A stretch of DNA of 64,000 nucleotides, taken from Strigamia acuminata. Its lineage: Eukaryota > Arthropoda > Chilopoda > Geophilomorpha > Linotaeniidae. A program made the translations under genes and the position numbers. The DNA is taken from contig OX442314.1 in the NCBI GenBank assembly GCA_949358305.1, positions 20,143,060 to 20,207,059 of the forward strand. The letters run 5' to 3'. Positions 23,201 through 33,471 of the stretch are shown piece after piece. Each line of letters begins with the position of its first letter. Within the stretch, counting starts at the first letter, position 1. The notes below the pieces were generated by a model that was not told the origin of the DNA, did no database searches, and saw nothing but the letters and a program-made list of their open reading frames with translations.

Positions 23201-23575
23201 TTTCTTGTGGATCGTATCTGGTATCTTGTCCCTCTGGTTGTGGATTGGTCACTTATTTCAAGGTTTTTGTTGAATTTTGGAATTGCTTCTGATAGTAAAA
23301 TTGGTTTAAAATGACCAACTGTCCATTGCATGTAGTTTTCAAAGTCACTGTTGAAAATGGCAAGAGCAGATTCTTTCTGTTTGAAAATTTATTATGTCCT
23401 TGTGTTTGCACACATTCTGCCATTTTTTCCTAATCTTTTTATCTTTGGAAAATCTAAAAAAGGCTAATTTAAAATTTAATTTCGACTTGTCTGTATTTTT
23501 ACAGCCATAAACTGCACACGACGGCATTTTTGCAGTTTGAAATTGGAATCGGCGCCCAGTGACGTCAGAGTGCAA
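20232..23575 (-). pseudogene. P-element/THAP9-like transposase, decayed
   Basis: Read on the minus strand, the pieces follow P-element transposase order. An N-terminal THAP zinc finger (CAVYGCKN ... CSCHF, C2CH) lies at about 23525-23350, and a coiled-coil region at about 22400-22190. The DEMNID catalytic-region start is near 21840. A segment with KLFSPKTAAAISRYL is at about 21310, the LTRRLNQDCLEHSFSDIRG block near 21010, and the C-terminal HDGLKYMAGYIAF block near 20630. The frame is broken at several points: an extra base in an A run at about 23354, a 13-bp duplication at about 22421-22445, an A-run slip at about 21865, and further shifts between 21640 and 21460. The element is therefore inactive. 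Its terminal repeats were not identified. Confidence 0.88.
22690..22860. repeat. Degenerate tandem repeat in the P-element copy
   Basis: About six loosely repeated units like AATGCCATTTTTGCxxATAA, each about 20-25 bp, lie between the THAP exon and the coiled-coil exon. They are likely an intron minisatellite. Confidence 0.6.
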
Positions 23576-23665
23576 TGGCTACGCCACTTGCTCCGCCCCT
23601 TCAATTTCAGGAAGTGACGTCATTTTAGCGAAGTGGCCAAACCTTATAACGTCGTTCAACCTTGG

Positions 23666-23837
23666 TAAGCTGTGTAGACAGGACATAGCACCGTCCGAAC
23701 AGCTGTGTGGTCCAAACAGTTTGGAAAGCCTGATTTGTTCCCTCTACCCAGCAATATTAAATCGCCTCTCCCATCCGGACATTCCCTAAACTGGACAAGT
23801 TTCTGGGACCCATCCTATGTCCGGGCTACACAGCTTA
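23666..23837. mobile_element. 172-bp MITE
   Basis: The terminal inverted repeat of about 23 bp has two mismatches: TAAGCTGTGTAGACAGGACA at the left and TGTCCGGGCTACACAGCTTA at the right. The interior is non-coding. It lies between the P-element copy and gene C. Confidence 0.75.
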
Positions 23838-24239
23838 CACTGTATTGTGAAATAAATAACCAGGTGTTTGGTTTTGATCCAAACAGTTCGGTGTTTGGTT
23901 CCGATCGAATAACTGCTAGGATCAAAAATAATTTGGAAACTTTTTAAAAATAAAATGCAAACTTAAAAAAAAACAATTTTTGAAATTTCAATTGTGTTTG
24001 GCGTAAAGTCAGTTTAACTTGACAAAATATCAATATTAATGTGATGCACAAAGATGTATTGAAGAAATAAATTGAAGCGGTCTGAACGAAAACAGGTTTT
24101 ACTCGTGAAAAAATATTAAAGTACAACACCACCCGTAACCATAATAGCAGAAAAACGCAGACTATACACGTCGTAGAAAAAAGATACACTCAATTTTATT
24201 CAAGTTATCCAAGTTTATTATTACAGATTTAAGCATGTT

Positions 24240-24353
24240 TTAATTGCTAGTGAAATTAATGTCCATATAAAATTTCCTGACGCTTAGAACAAAAGCACAT
24301 TAAATCAAAGTGAATTTTGTGTGATATTTGATCGCATTGTGCGAGTCTCCAGA
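24240..24353 (+). promoter_or_regulatory. Conserved proximal promoter of gene C
   Basis: GAAATTAATGTCC, AAAATTTCCT and an AACAAAAGCACATT box precede the ATG in the same order as for genes A and B. The final stretch GTGCGAGTCTCCAG is shared exactly with gene A. Confidence 0.5.
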
Positions 24354-27208
24354 ATGCTTAAAAAGTTAATTTTAATTTTGTTGATTGTTCTGATTGACAC
24401 AGCGATAAACGTAATGATTCATCAATTCGATATTATTTTAACATTTCTTTTTCTTCATTTTTTGTGCCATTTTAATAATTTTTTTAGGGCGAATTGCAAT
24501 TTTGGGACGGTTCAGTACAGAAATATACGGGTAGAAACCTTGAACCTGAACTGCGCTTTAATTCCAACAGTAAGTAAATCAAATCCAAGACTAACTGCAT
24601 TCAAAACATGTTTTAACAGTTATTTGCATCAGTAGCCTGTATTCAAAAAGTCGTGTTATAAGTGTTTTTGATGTTTGTGTTTTTGTACTTTTGTGTAAAT
24701 TTGCTGCAAAGTCTGGTTTTGTTTTAGTGATTTCTTGAAATTACTTTTGAATTGTAAGGTTTTTGCATCAACTATTTAAATTCGTTTCAAAAAGATGATA
24801 AAAGAGAATGTGAGTGGCGATTGATTACCTCATGGTCAGGGGAGGACCATGGAGTATTTGGACACCATTCACGATAAGGAACAACACAAGAAACACAGTT
24901 TTTGATTGTATAATCTTTATTGCAGTTGTCTCAGGGTTGCACGTTCACCATGGTATCGCCTAGGTCCCTGGGTTGCCTTTCAGCAGTCCAACCACTGACC
25001 ACATGGGCAGCATGATCGGATTGCATTGACTGCCGTGCCTTGCAGTTCGGCCTAACGGGTCGCTTCAAGTCATTGCGGACTTGAGAGCGATCTCGTTCCT
25101 CATTGTTGCGATCGTAATAGCCTCCTTCTCTCTAGCCACCCACGACCAGTCAGTATGGTGATTGAACTGTGTCAGGTGGAGTGGTCTCACCACAGCTCGA
25201 CACCTTGCAGAATCCTGTCCTGCAATCACGACGCAGCTCCAACGGTACAGCGTAGGAGCTGCTGAGGATCCTCTAATTAATGTCGCCATTGCCGAATAGT
25301 GGCGGCCAGTAGGTCACAAGAATGATTTCGTCAGGCATAGTTCGTAAACATTTGTAGATTTTTTTTAAAAATATTAAAACTATATTATAGTAAATGAACT
25401 GTACATAAGAACAGTAAAAAACCAGGTTTAGTTAAACAAATCAAAAACACAACACAAACTAATAACATTTTTGATTACACTACAACTATCTCCTAAAACT
25501 GTCATATCAGTTCTCATTTAATTGTTTGCCATCATTTTCTTAAAAAACGTAGTTGTCGGCAACCATTTAAAAAGACATACACCTCACCAGCATCATTATC
25601 ACCATCACCACCATAATTTCCCCGAAAAAGACACATACTATAATAAAGAAAATCTACATTTCAATCGTAACATTGAAGACTTTGGTCCACCTCACATAAA
25701 AAACAAGAAGCCAGACCCATATATTGTACTCGCAAAAAACCCATATATTATAAGGGATGGACTATTCTTAATTGTGCCATTTGAAGAAGATGGAGAAATA
25801 AAATACATAGAAGTTCCTATAGTAAAACCCACCGTTTCAAGTAGACGAAACAAACCAGCAGAAACAAATGTAATGGTGCCTTTCACAGATAATGGAGATA
25901 TAAAATATTTACAATTGCCTGTCCAAAAACTGCCGAGTTTACCAAACAAACGTCAGAATGAACCAATCACCACTTATGGTGTAAAAAAACACAAGTCAAA
26001 ACCATTCAACGTTTACGACGGACCAAAATCGCCTGAAAACAGACTTAACTATCCATACAACGATCCCAAAGCCAGTGAATTAGATGCAAACAAACCTTTG
26101 GAAAAATCTTACTCTTATTCTAAATCAAAACAACAACAAAAACAAGAACGAACGCACAAGCAAAGGTTTTCACAAACACCGTCATATGAAAGTGCCGGGA
26201 ATTATAATCCAATGAGTCGAAATGTAGTTCAAATGAATTCTGATTCCGAATCGAACACACCGTCAAATAAGTATCGTTACAAAGATATTTCTGGACGAAT
26301 TTACACTGTGGGGACCTACGATATGGGTAATTACGATATGGGAGTTCCTTGGGCTATGATGCAAAGAAATAATGAAATTAGAAATTCTCAGGCGAGTACC
26401 AACCCAGATCCACATGCAAAGCACACAAGAATAAAACAGCATCTAAAACCTAGTTATCAGTCAGATTCGGACTCGGGCTCTGATTCAGGATCCGATGAAT
26501 TCCCTGTAAAAATACGGTCTGGGTCCGAATCGAACGCACCGTCGAATAAGTATCCCACCAATCCTAATAAAGATATATTTGGACGAGTTTACACGATGGG
26601 GACCTACGATATGGGTGCTTACGATATGGGAGTTCCTTGGGTTATGATGCAAAGAAATAATGAAATTGGAAGAACCTACCCAGATCCAGATACAAGAGAC
26701 TCAAGAATAAAACATCTAAAACCTAGTTACCAGTCAGATTCGGATTCGGATGCAGATTCAAATAAATTACCTACCGGAATTGGAGCAAGAGCTTTGCAAA
26801 ATGAAGGTAAGTAACTTTCGGAAGAATAATTTGCAAGTTTTACTCTTTGATTAGAGTTTAATGATTACTGCGATCAATAATTATTGCATTAAAATTATTT
26901 ATATTTTTATAAGTAATAACGAGTTAAGTAGATGTCCCTAGTTTGGGTTTCCATGAGTAAAATTGTCATTTTTAATGCAACAATTATTTCAAGCCGAGAC
27001 TCTTAATCTGATTTGGTAATTTATTACTTTTAACTGCGAAGACACTCAAAACACACATGATGGACCGTCAGTTGATCATGTTCATCACGACCAAGATGCA
27101 ATTACACAAATTCCCCGTACATATAGTGGAATCAATGAAAGGATAGCAGGTGAAATTAATTCAAGACGATTAACTGTTGAAAACGTTGGAAACAATCCCG
27201 CATTTGAC
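24354..27208 (+). CDS. Gene C: secreted His/Asp-Ser protein with VPxxxDGxxxYI and YDMG repeats
   Basis: Exons 24354-24410, 24488-24569, 25553-26806 and 27042-27208 join to about 519 residues. Exon 1 is a signal peptide (MLKKLILILLIVLIDTAIN). Exon 3 begins with a His-rich stretch (HTPHQHHYHHHHHNF). It then has two VPFxxxGxIKYxxxP repeats, a basic Gln/Lys part, and a duplicated unit of about 95 residues. Each unit contains GTYDMGxYDMGVPW, NNEIxxx, HLKPSYQSDSDS and a DSESN/SGSESN lead. The exon ends at ARALQNEG before GTAAGT, in phase 1 as in its paralogs. Exon 4 is His/Asp-rich and ends at TGA 27206. One A fewer in the run near 27180 would keep a longer frame matching gene D, so the last exon may carry a slip. 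The family is unrecognised. Confidence 0.72.
24809..25318 (-). mobile_element. Solo LTR in intron 2 of gene C
   Basis: A 510-bp GC-richer block begins TGTGA and ends TCACA, and the tetranucleotide AGAA is duplicated on both sides (24805-24808 and 25319-25322). An AATAAA signal lies on the minus strand near 24930. No internal retrotransposon genes are present. These are the marks of a solo LTR left by recombination. Confidence 0.75.
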
Positions 27209-27793
27209 ATTGAAAAGGCTTATAAAAAAGGTAAGTTAAATAATCATGATCCAGGAAGTAGGGTTATTGTGATATCCCCTATATTGTATGGAGTACATGA
27301 CCAATGCCCCTGCTGTATGCGCTCACACCGCCTTAACTGGGTCTCTCAAATCCAAACTGAGTAGAAGAAATCAAATTAATAAGCATTTTGTTGGAAAAAA
27401 ATTACAGAAATGGCGATGAAATGACCGATTACAATAATGTAATTGATCAAATTTCCATACCAAAAGCTCAAAAGAACAAAAATTTAACTTTTTTTTCGTT
27501 ACGTTGAACAGCATTACATTTTTATAAACAAAATTAATTTTAATATTATTTTGATTACTTTTAATTAATATAAATTGATGGGTACTAGTGCCCAGGGTCC
27601 CCAAGCAACATAAACTACACCTAACACACTAAAACCGCATATTAAAAAAATATATATTAAAATACCTTAAATTATTAATGTATAAAATATCATTGTTAAA
27701 ATTTCTAGTTCAATCTAGAAGTCTCACAGCACCTGATTCCAGGTATTAAAATTACCCATTTTTTTATTCTAAATATTTCAAATAATTTTTTAG

Positions 27794-27895
27794 TTCTAGC
27801 AGCTCGTCAAGTGAAGACTAATCGTCTTCTCAATCATCGTCATAATCTGGAATTGATTTCGATGATTGGTCTTGTAAATCACGTATAAACTGTTT
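27794..27895 (+). other. Degenerate Ser-rich exon downstream of gene C
   Basis: An acceptor (ATTTTTTAG) is followed by the counterpart of the Ser exon of gene D, but the Ser frame reaches TAA after eight codons (27819). A phase-1 reading stays open longer. It is either a lost exon or one read in a different frame. Confidence 0.3.
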
Positions 27896-28989
27896 TAATA
27901 AAATGCCAGAAAACAAAACATTTTCTTCTTACATGCTGTTTGCTGTATGATAAATATCCTAACAGAAAATAAAAATTAAAAAAAAAAATCTGGAGAATTA
28001 TAGTTCAGGAATTTCTCATTGAAACGATCGGTGATTGTGTCATGATTAAAAAAAAATCGCAATAAAACTTTACACTACCAAGAAAAAACATTTAACATCC
28101 TGTTGTTTACAGTCCAGCACTGTTAAGTAGTTTTATCTTACCAAGGCGGAGCTACCGCATAAATATTCAATGAAATTAATAATAAATTAACAAATTGTAT
28201 GAAATTGATATTCAAGTTAATTTTAACCGACTATACAACAAAAGAACATTAAATAAAAGTTAGTTTAGTGTGACCGCCAGAATGTTTAAAACCTTAGGAA
28301 TTGTAATTCTGTTGATTGTTTTTATTGTCACATTGACTAAAGTAAATTCATACGGGTTATTTATTTTTGTAGACACAATTTTTCATAATTTATCCACAGT
28401 TTTAATTGCATTTTACAGGGTCAATTCACACATTATTACGAAAAAAAAACATCTAAAGGCGGTAAGTAAACTGCTCATATTACTCAAACATTTATTCAAA
28501 TATTTTTTTTTGGGTAATTTTTTGAAAAATTGGAAAAATTTGACCGAATTATTCTCTTTTAAATTAAAAAAAAATAGTACGACATGCTGCTTAAGTGAGA
28601 ACGAAATGAATACCTAATTAAAAAGTGTTAAACTATCGTGTTCAACTTGTTTGAAGCATAAACCAATGTTAAGAAATCAGATCTACAATAATCTATAATA
28701 TATTTTATTTAGAGTTTGATGACGAACATGAACTCGAAGAAAACCTGCACCAGGACCATTACAGTCATCATTCCCCACATAAAGACAACTCTAACGATAA
28801 ATATGATGCTGCCATGAAAAAACTCGACAATTTCGGAAATCCTTCCCCACAAGGAGACAGGTATCAGGGTAAATGGGATTCTGCCGTAGATCGACTATCA
28901 CATTTCGCAAGTCATTCCCCACAAAGAGACACGTATCAGGACAAACTGGCATCTGCCGTAAATCGACTAGACAATATAGGAAGTAATTA

Positions 28990-29093
28990 CCGTATTTCTT
29001 CGATTCTAAGGCGCACTTTTCCCCCCATATAAACATCTCTAAAAACGGGGTCCCTCCTACAATCGACGGCGTCTTAGAATCGAAGAAATACAG
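28990..29093. mobile_element. 104-bp MITE inside exon 3 of gene D
   Basis: 25-bp terminal inverted repeats with two mismatches (CCGTATTTCTTCGATTCTAA at the left, TTAGAATCGAAGAAATACAG at the right) surround a short centre. Flanks are consistent with a 2-bp duplication. The end sequence resembles the ACCGTATTTCTCCGAATAAA end at 4697. Confidence 0.8.
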
Positions 29094-30148
29094 TTCAATA
29101 AAATCTTAACCGGAAACAAAATATTTTCAATTAGTTTTGAGAATATTAATGATTTCAATAAAATTCCTAATGCAAACAAACCTCTTCCAGCAACCTTTAA
29201 CGATGCATCAAGAGGCATTGGAGGAAGATCAGCAATATCCAACACTTTACAAGATGAACAAAGTGTAATAGTGCCTCTTACAGAAGATGGAATAACAAAA
29301 TATATAAAAGTTATTCCCTTAGCACCGTCTGAATTGCTTGGTAGAAGTATTGATAACACAAATGGGGATGTAATTTTGGTGTCAGTGCCCGTCACACAAG
29401 ATGGAAAGACAACGTACATCGAGGTGCCTGCACGAAACCCTCTAAGTTCCCGTGGTATACCTAAGGATCAATATCAACCGTCCGCAGATAATCCATACGA
29501 TGCAAGTGGTCGACAAAGTGTATTAGTGCCTATTACAAAAGATGGGATAACAGAATACATAGACGTTATTCCCTTAGCACCGTCTGAATTACGTGGTAAA
29601 AGTATTGATAACACAAATGGGGATGTATTTATGGTATCGGTGCCCATTACACAAAATGGAGAGACAACATACATCGAGGTGCCTGCAAGACGCCCTTTAA
29701 GTTCCCGTGGTACATCCAAATTTCTTACTGCGAGAGAAGCGAATTTAGAGGATGGCGAGCCTCAATCAAAGCCAGAAGCAGATCGTCCGAACGATACGCA
29801 TAGTGAACCAAGTGTAATAGGGCCTATTACAGAAGGTGGGGAAACAACATTCGTCGTAGCAGATCGTCCGAACGATGCGCAAAGTGAACCAAGTGTAATA
29901 GGGCCTATTACAGAAGATGGAGAGACAACATTCGTCGATGTACCTGCACAAAACCCTTTAAATTCCACTGATGCACCTGTGAATGAAACTCAATCATTCG
30001 ACGATGACCTTACTCCGAAAAGAGTGTATGTAGAGCCTCAATACCAAGACTATGACTACGAACCTACGATCCAAATACAACCGCATCCGACGAACCAGGA
30101 CTACGAAAGTAGGATAAAAGCCCTAGAAGCACTCCTTCTGAATCAAAA

Positions 30149-30442
30149 CGTGCAGACGAATACAGGAAATACATTCAATAATAGACCAAACATGCAGACG
30201 AATACAGGAAATGCATTCAATAATAGACCAAACATGCAGACGAATACAGGAAATACATTCAATAATAGACCAAACATGCAGACGAATACAGGAAATGCAT
30301 TCAATAATAGACCAAACGTGCAGACGAATACAGGAAATACATTCAATAATAGACCAAAGGTGCAGACGAATGTAGGAAATCTATTCAATAAGATGCCAAA
30401 CGTGCAGGCGAATATAGCAAATGCATTCAATAAGAAACCAAA
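30149..30442 (+). repeat. 42-bp coding minisatellite in gene D
   Basis: Seven tandem copies encode QTNTGNxFNNRPNx (14 residues). The first five alternate GNTF/GNAF, implying expansion as an 84-bp dimer. The last two copies have diverged. Confidence 0.85.
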
Positions 30443-31740
30443 ATGGCAGCAGTCAGTAGATAATACCAATCAGTACAAGAATAGATATGTGCAACCACCA
30501 AGAAAACCGAACGTAGTATTTAATTGGGATTCAAACCCACAAAACGGAAGTCCTTACTTTAGCATGAATTCAGTTGTAAGTTCACAACCGTTTAAACAAG
30601 AAGTATATTCCCCCACAAATCAACGTGACAAAAAAAAGAAAGGATACAATCAGAACGCTGGATATAATTCCAATTCGGCTGCATTCCCTGCAAGTTCATA
30701 CAACAAACTAACTGACACAGTAAATAGTGCATTTAATAATATAGAATCGATATCACAAATGTATACTACAGGGGGTGGATTAAATGCAAATCTAAACCAG
30801 AATAACGTATTTTCGCCCAATCTTGGAAATATTGGTAACATCGGCATCATTGGGCGTGGTATGAAGGAAAGAAACGATGGACCACAAACGAGAAGTGGTA
30901 AATTGCATACAACATAATTTTTAATGCAATTATTATATTGTGATCTCATTTGGTAATTTATTATTTTTAACTGCATATAGGATTTAGGATAACAAAAGAC
31001 ACAACGAATAAAATAAACGCAAATGCCAAATATAAATACCTTTCTGAATCGAAAGAAAGGAGAATCGCAGCTGCTAGATCGCCGATGGTTTACTTTAATG
31101 ACCACCTCCATCATGATAACAGTAACAGTAAAAAGCAGAATGCACGAGCGCCCAGTGTCATAGGTGAGTTGAATGAAAAGACAGCAGGTTAAATTAAATT
31201 AATGCTGATCAACTGACTGATTTCTGGTAAAATTTTAAACTCTCTCAAAACGTTGGTATATTTGGAAGAGGATTAAATATTCCAAAAAATATGGCCAAAA
31301 GTAAGTGATAATACCGTAATGTTATTTTCATTGTCATCGACTTAAAATCAACACATACAATATTATGACTCCATGTTTCAATACACAATTTTCAATTGAT
31401 TTTATACAATACACAAAAAAATCAAATGTACAATACTTAAATTTACACTGTAGAGAAATATTAGTGGACATTTCAATTTAGTGCACTCAAACAGTAAGTG
31501 TAATTTATAGTACATTTAGTTTATATAGTAGTATAAATATAAATAGTGTAGTAAGTAAAAATATAGTAAAAGTAAGTTATTTTTAAGTGTAAAATCCATG
31601 GAATCCATTCACCAATAATTAATCTCCCAATATTATTGTTCATATTTTAGCTTACTATAATAGACTTCAAAAAGAACCTCAATCTAGGTATTAACACTTC
31701 TATTGTGCAAAAATTCTTTTTTTTTTAAACTTATTTTTAG

Positions 31741-31900
31741 TTCTAGTAGCTCTAGTAGCTCCAGCAGTTCTAGTAGCTCTAGTAGCTCTAGCAGTTCTAG
31801 CAGCTCTAGTAGTTCTAGTAGCTCTTCAAGTGAAGATAGCACTTCGAGTGACGGAAGCTCATCCTCAGAATTGTCATTTACTGAAGCTAATTGGGGGTGA
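31741..31900 (+). CDS. Poly-Ser terminal exon downstream of gene D
   Basis: An acceptor (TTATTTTTAG) is followed by a run of nearly 30 Ser codons. An acidic Ser-rich tail (EDSTSSDGSSSSELSF) follows, ending at TGA 31898. Variation in the run is almost entirely synonymous Ser codons (AGT/AGC/TCT/TCC), which favours the Ser frame being translated. The exon needs a phase-2 partner, whereas all other late exons of the family end in phase 1. The partner exon is therefore unidentified; a candidate lies at about 31255-31301 (IFGRGLN). Confidence 0.45.
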
Positions 31901-31904
31901 TTGA

Positions 31905-33110
31905 CCTTGTAAATTAAATGTAAACTGAATTTATAAAATGTCAGTTGAAACGTTTTTTTATTTATAAGCTGTAGGTATTATGTTCATATCCTTTAAGGAA
32001 ATAAAACAATTTATGGAATATTTTTATAGTTTAGTGTATTAGTTAAAACGCAAAATTAAAGTTAGACCAAATTTTTTTTTTTGGACCAAAAATTCATACT
32101 AGGCCCAAAAAATTCATTCCGAGGCCAAAAAATAAAAATTTCTAAGCCAATAGCTATCTTTTTTTCTCCAAAAAATACCTTTTCCAGTGAAAAAAATGCA
32201 TTTATTTACCATAACTGTAATGCATGAACTAACGTGATGCACATTGCACTTTATCAATAATAATTCAGTAATACCGTAAATAAAAATTCCTACCTTTGCT
32301 GTTTTCGTGATTGAATGTGCTCGTAGTTGTCTTGCAATCCGTACTAATTTTCCTTTGATCCAATCTTCTTATTTCGTCAGAAAAGTCAAACAAAAGTTCG
32401 GCGAAGCTAAAAATCAGAAACAATTTTTAAAAAAAAAGACCGATAACTTTAGTTGTCGGATTTTATTTACTTTACCTCATGTTCGTTTTACTTACCGGAA
32501 ATCATAATTGAAATTGAATCGAACGAAGATCATCAAATATCATTTTCTTCCACCGAATTGCAATTTGCAATTCAGTACAAATTTGAAAAATATCATGGAC
32601 GCCCGACATCTCGTCTCGAGTCTCGCCCGCCCTCGATGGGTGTCAATTTCCTCTTCCCACGTGACAGATGAGATGCCTATAATGGTAAGGTGTTTGAAGA
32701 TGTGTATTTTTTAAGCTTTATCTGAGAGCAAACAAATACAGTGGCAAGAAATGCGTTCGTTTTGCGAAAGACATTGCTCAAGACAGGAAGTTAACTTATC
32801 GCTTCGTCAAAACCGATCTGGCGCCAAAAAATCAAAGTGGAATGTCTGATGAGGAGCGTTGTTATAGTGGTTAGTTCCTAAAATTGACACTAGATAAGTG
32901 AGTGAACAAAAACTGGAAAATACCGTAAGCAATATACACAATGTATTTAATAAAAATAAATGCCGTGTTTCCTCGAATAAGAGTACAGTACGGTTAGTTC
33001 TCAAACAAATGTAAAGAACGAAACGAAAAACAGAAATTGCATTTCCGAACGAATGCGGCGATTATCGTTCCAATTCCAACAGTTCATTTCTAGGTTTAAT
33101 TATTATTCCA
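31905..33110. other. Intergenic, no recognised gene
   Basis: AT-rich sequence with short open frames only. A transposon-end-like stretch CGTGTTTCCTCGAATAAGAG occurs at about 32963. No domain or RNA structure was recognised before the U2-like segment. Confidence 0.45.
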
Positions 33111-33113
33111 CAA

Positions 33114-33253
33114 CAATCAGCTTAATATCTGATAGTTGTTGAGAGCTTCATTCAGGGCCCAGAATTTTAAACTGATTTTTGGAACCGGGTGGGGTGCTTG
33201 GAGCTTGCTCCACCCTTGCCACTAGTTGGCCTGGTTTTGCAGAACCGCCAGGT
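33114..33253 (+). ncRNA. U2 snRNA-like 3' half (partial gene or pseudogene)
   Basis: Several blocks of U2 snRNA appear in the right order and spacing. First is ATCAGCTTAATATCTGATA (stem-loop IIa), then TTTTAAACTGATTTTTGGA with the Sm site. A stem-loop III follows with the invariant GGAGCTTGCTCC, then stem-loop IV as GGCCTGGTTTTGCAGAACC and GCCAGG. The first 45 or so nucleotides of U2, including the GUAGUA branch-site recognition sequence, are not visible upstream. Most likely it is a truncated or chimeric U2 copy. A strongly divergent functional variant is less likely. Confidence 0.7.
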
Positions 33254-33471
33254 GATCAGCCTACTCCTTCGGGAGAAATAAATAAAAATAAAAAAAACTT
33301 TATTGGATTTATAATTTATTTGCATAATTTGCGCTCAATGGATGCACTTGAAATTCGACCGCTTGTTTCAGGTCCTGAATATGATTTACAACCATTAAAA
33401 TCTGAGAGTTTATTTCATTACGGCATAATTACATTGTTTGCAGCCAGGAATTATCCAATGAAAATTTAAAA

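Larger units (their letters stand above)
28282..31192 (+). pseudogene. Gene D: secreted repeat protein, frame interrupted by a MITE
   Basis: Exon 1 (28282-28341) is a signal peptide (MFKTLGIVILLIVFIVTLTK). Exon 2 is 28419-28461. Exon 3 starts at 28713 with a His/acidic segment and a repeated unit around SPQxDxYQxKxxSAVxRL, then runs into a 104-bp MITE (28990-29093) and stops at TAA 29030, giving about 140 residues. Past the insertion a frame of about 600 residues stays open (29094-30897). It has six VPxTxDGxxxYIxVP repeats, a 7-copy 14-residue Asn-rich repeat, and the family tail GLNANLNQNNVFSP. A further phase-1 exon (30981-31163, or to TAA 31190) follows. The long intact frame suggests the insertion is recent, or that splicing bypasses it, although the simple GT-AG options at the MITE edges do not restore frame. 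Confidence 0.65.

Noticed and set aside
2081-31900. Assigning the array to a named biomineral or silk family on composition alone
   Set aside because: His-, Asp/Ser- and Pro/Tyr-rich composition arises convergently, and no diagnostic domain of such a family is visible.
33179-33469. Plus-strand open frame of 96 residues just before gene E
   Set aside because: Its first part overlaps the U2 snRNA-like stem-loops III and IV, so the open frame is likely accidental. No domain is recognised.
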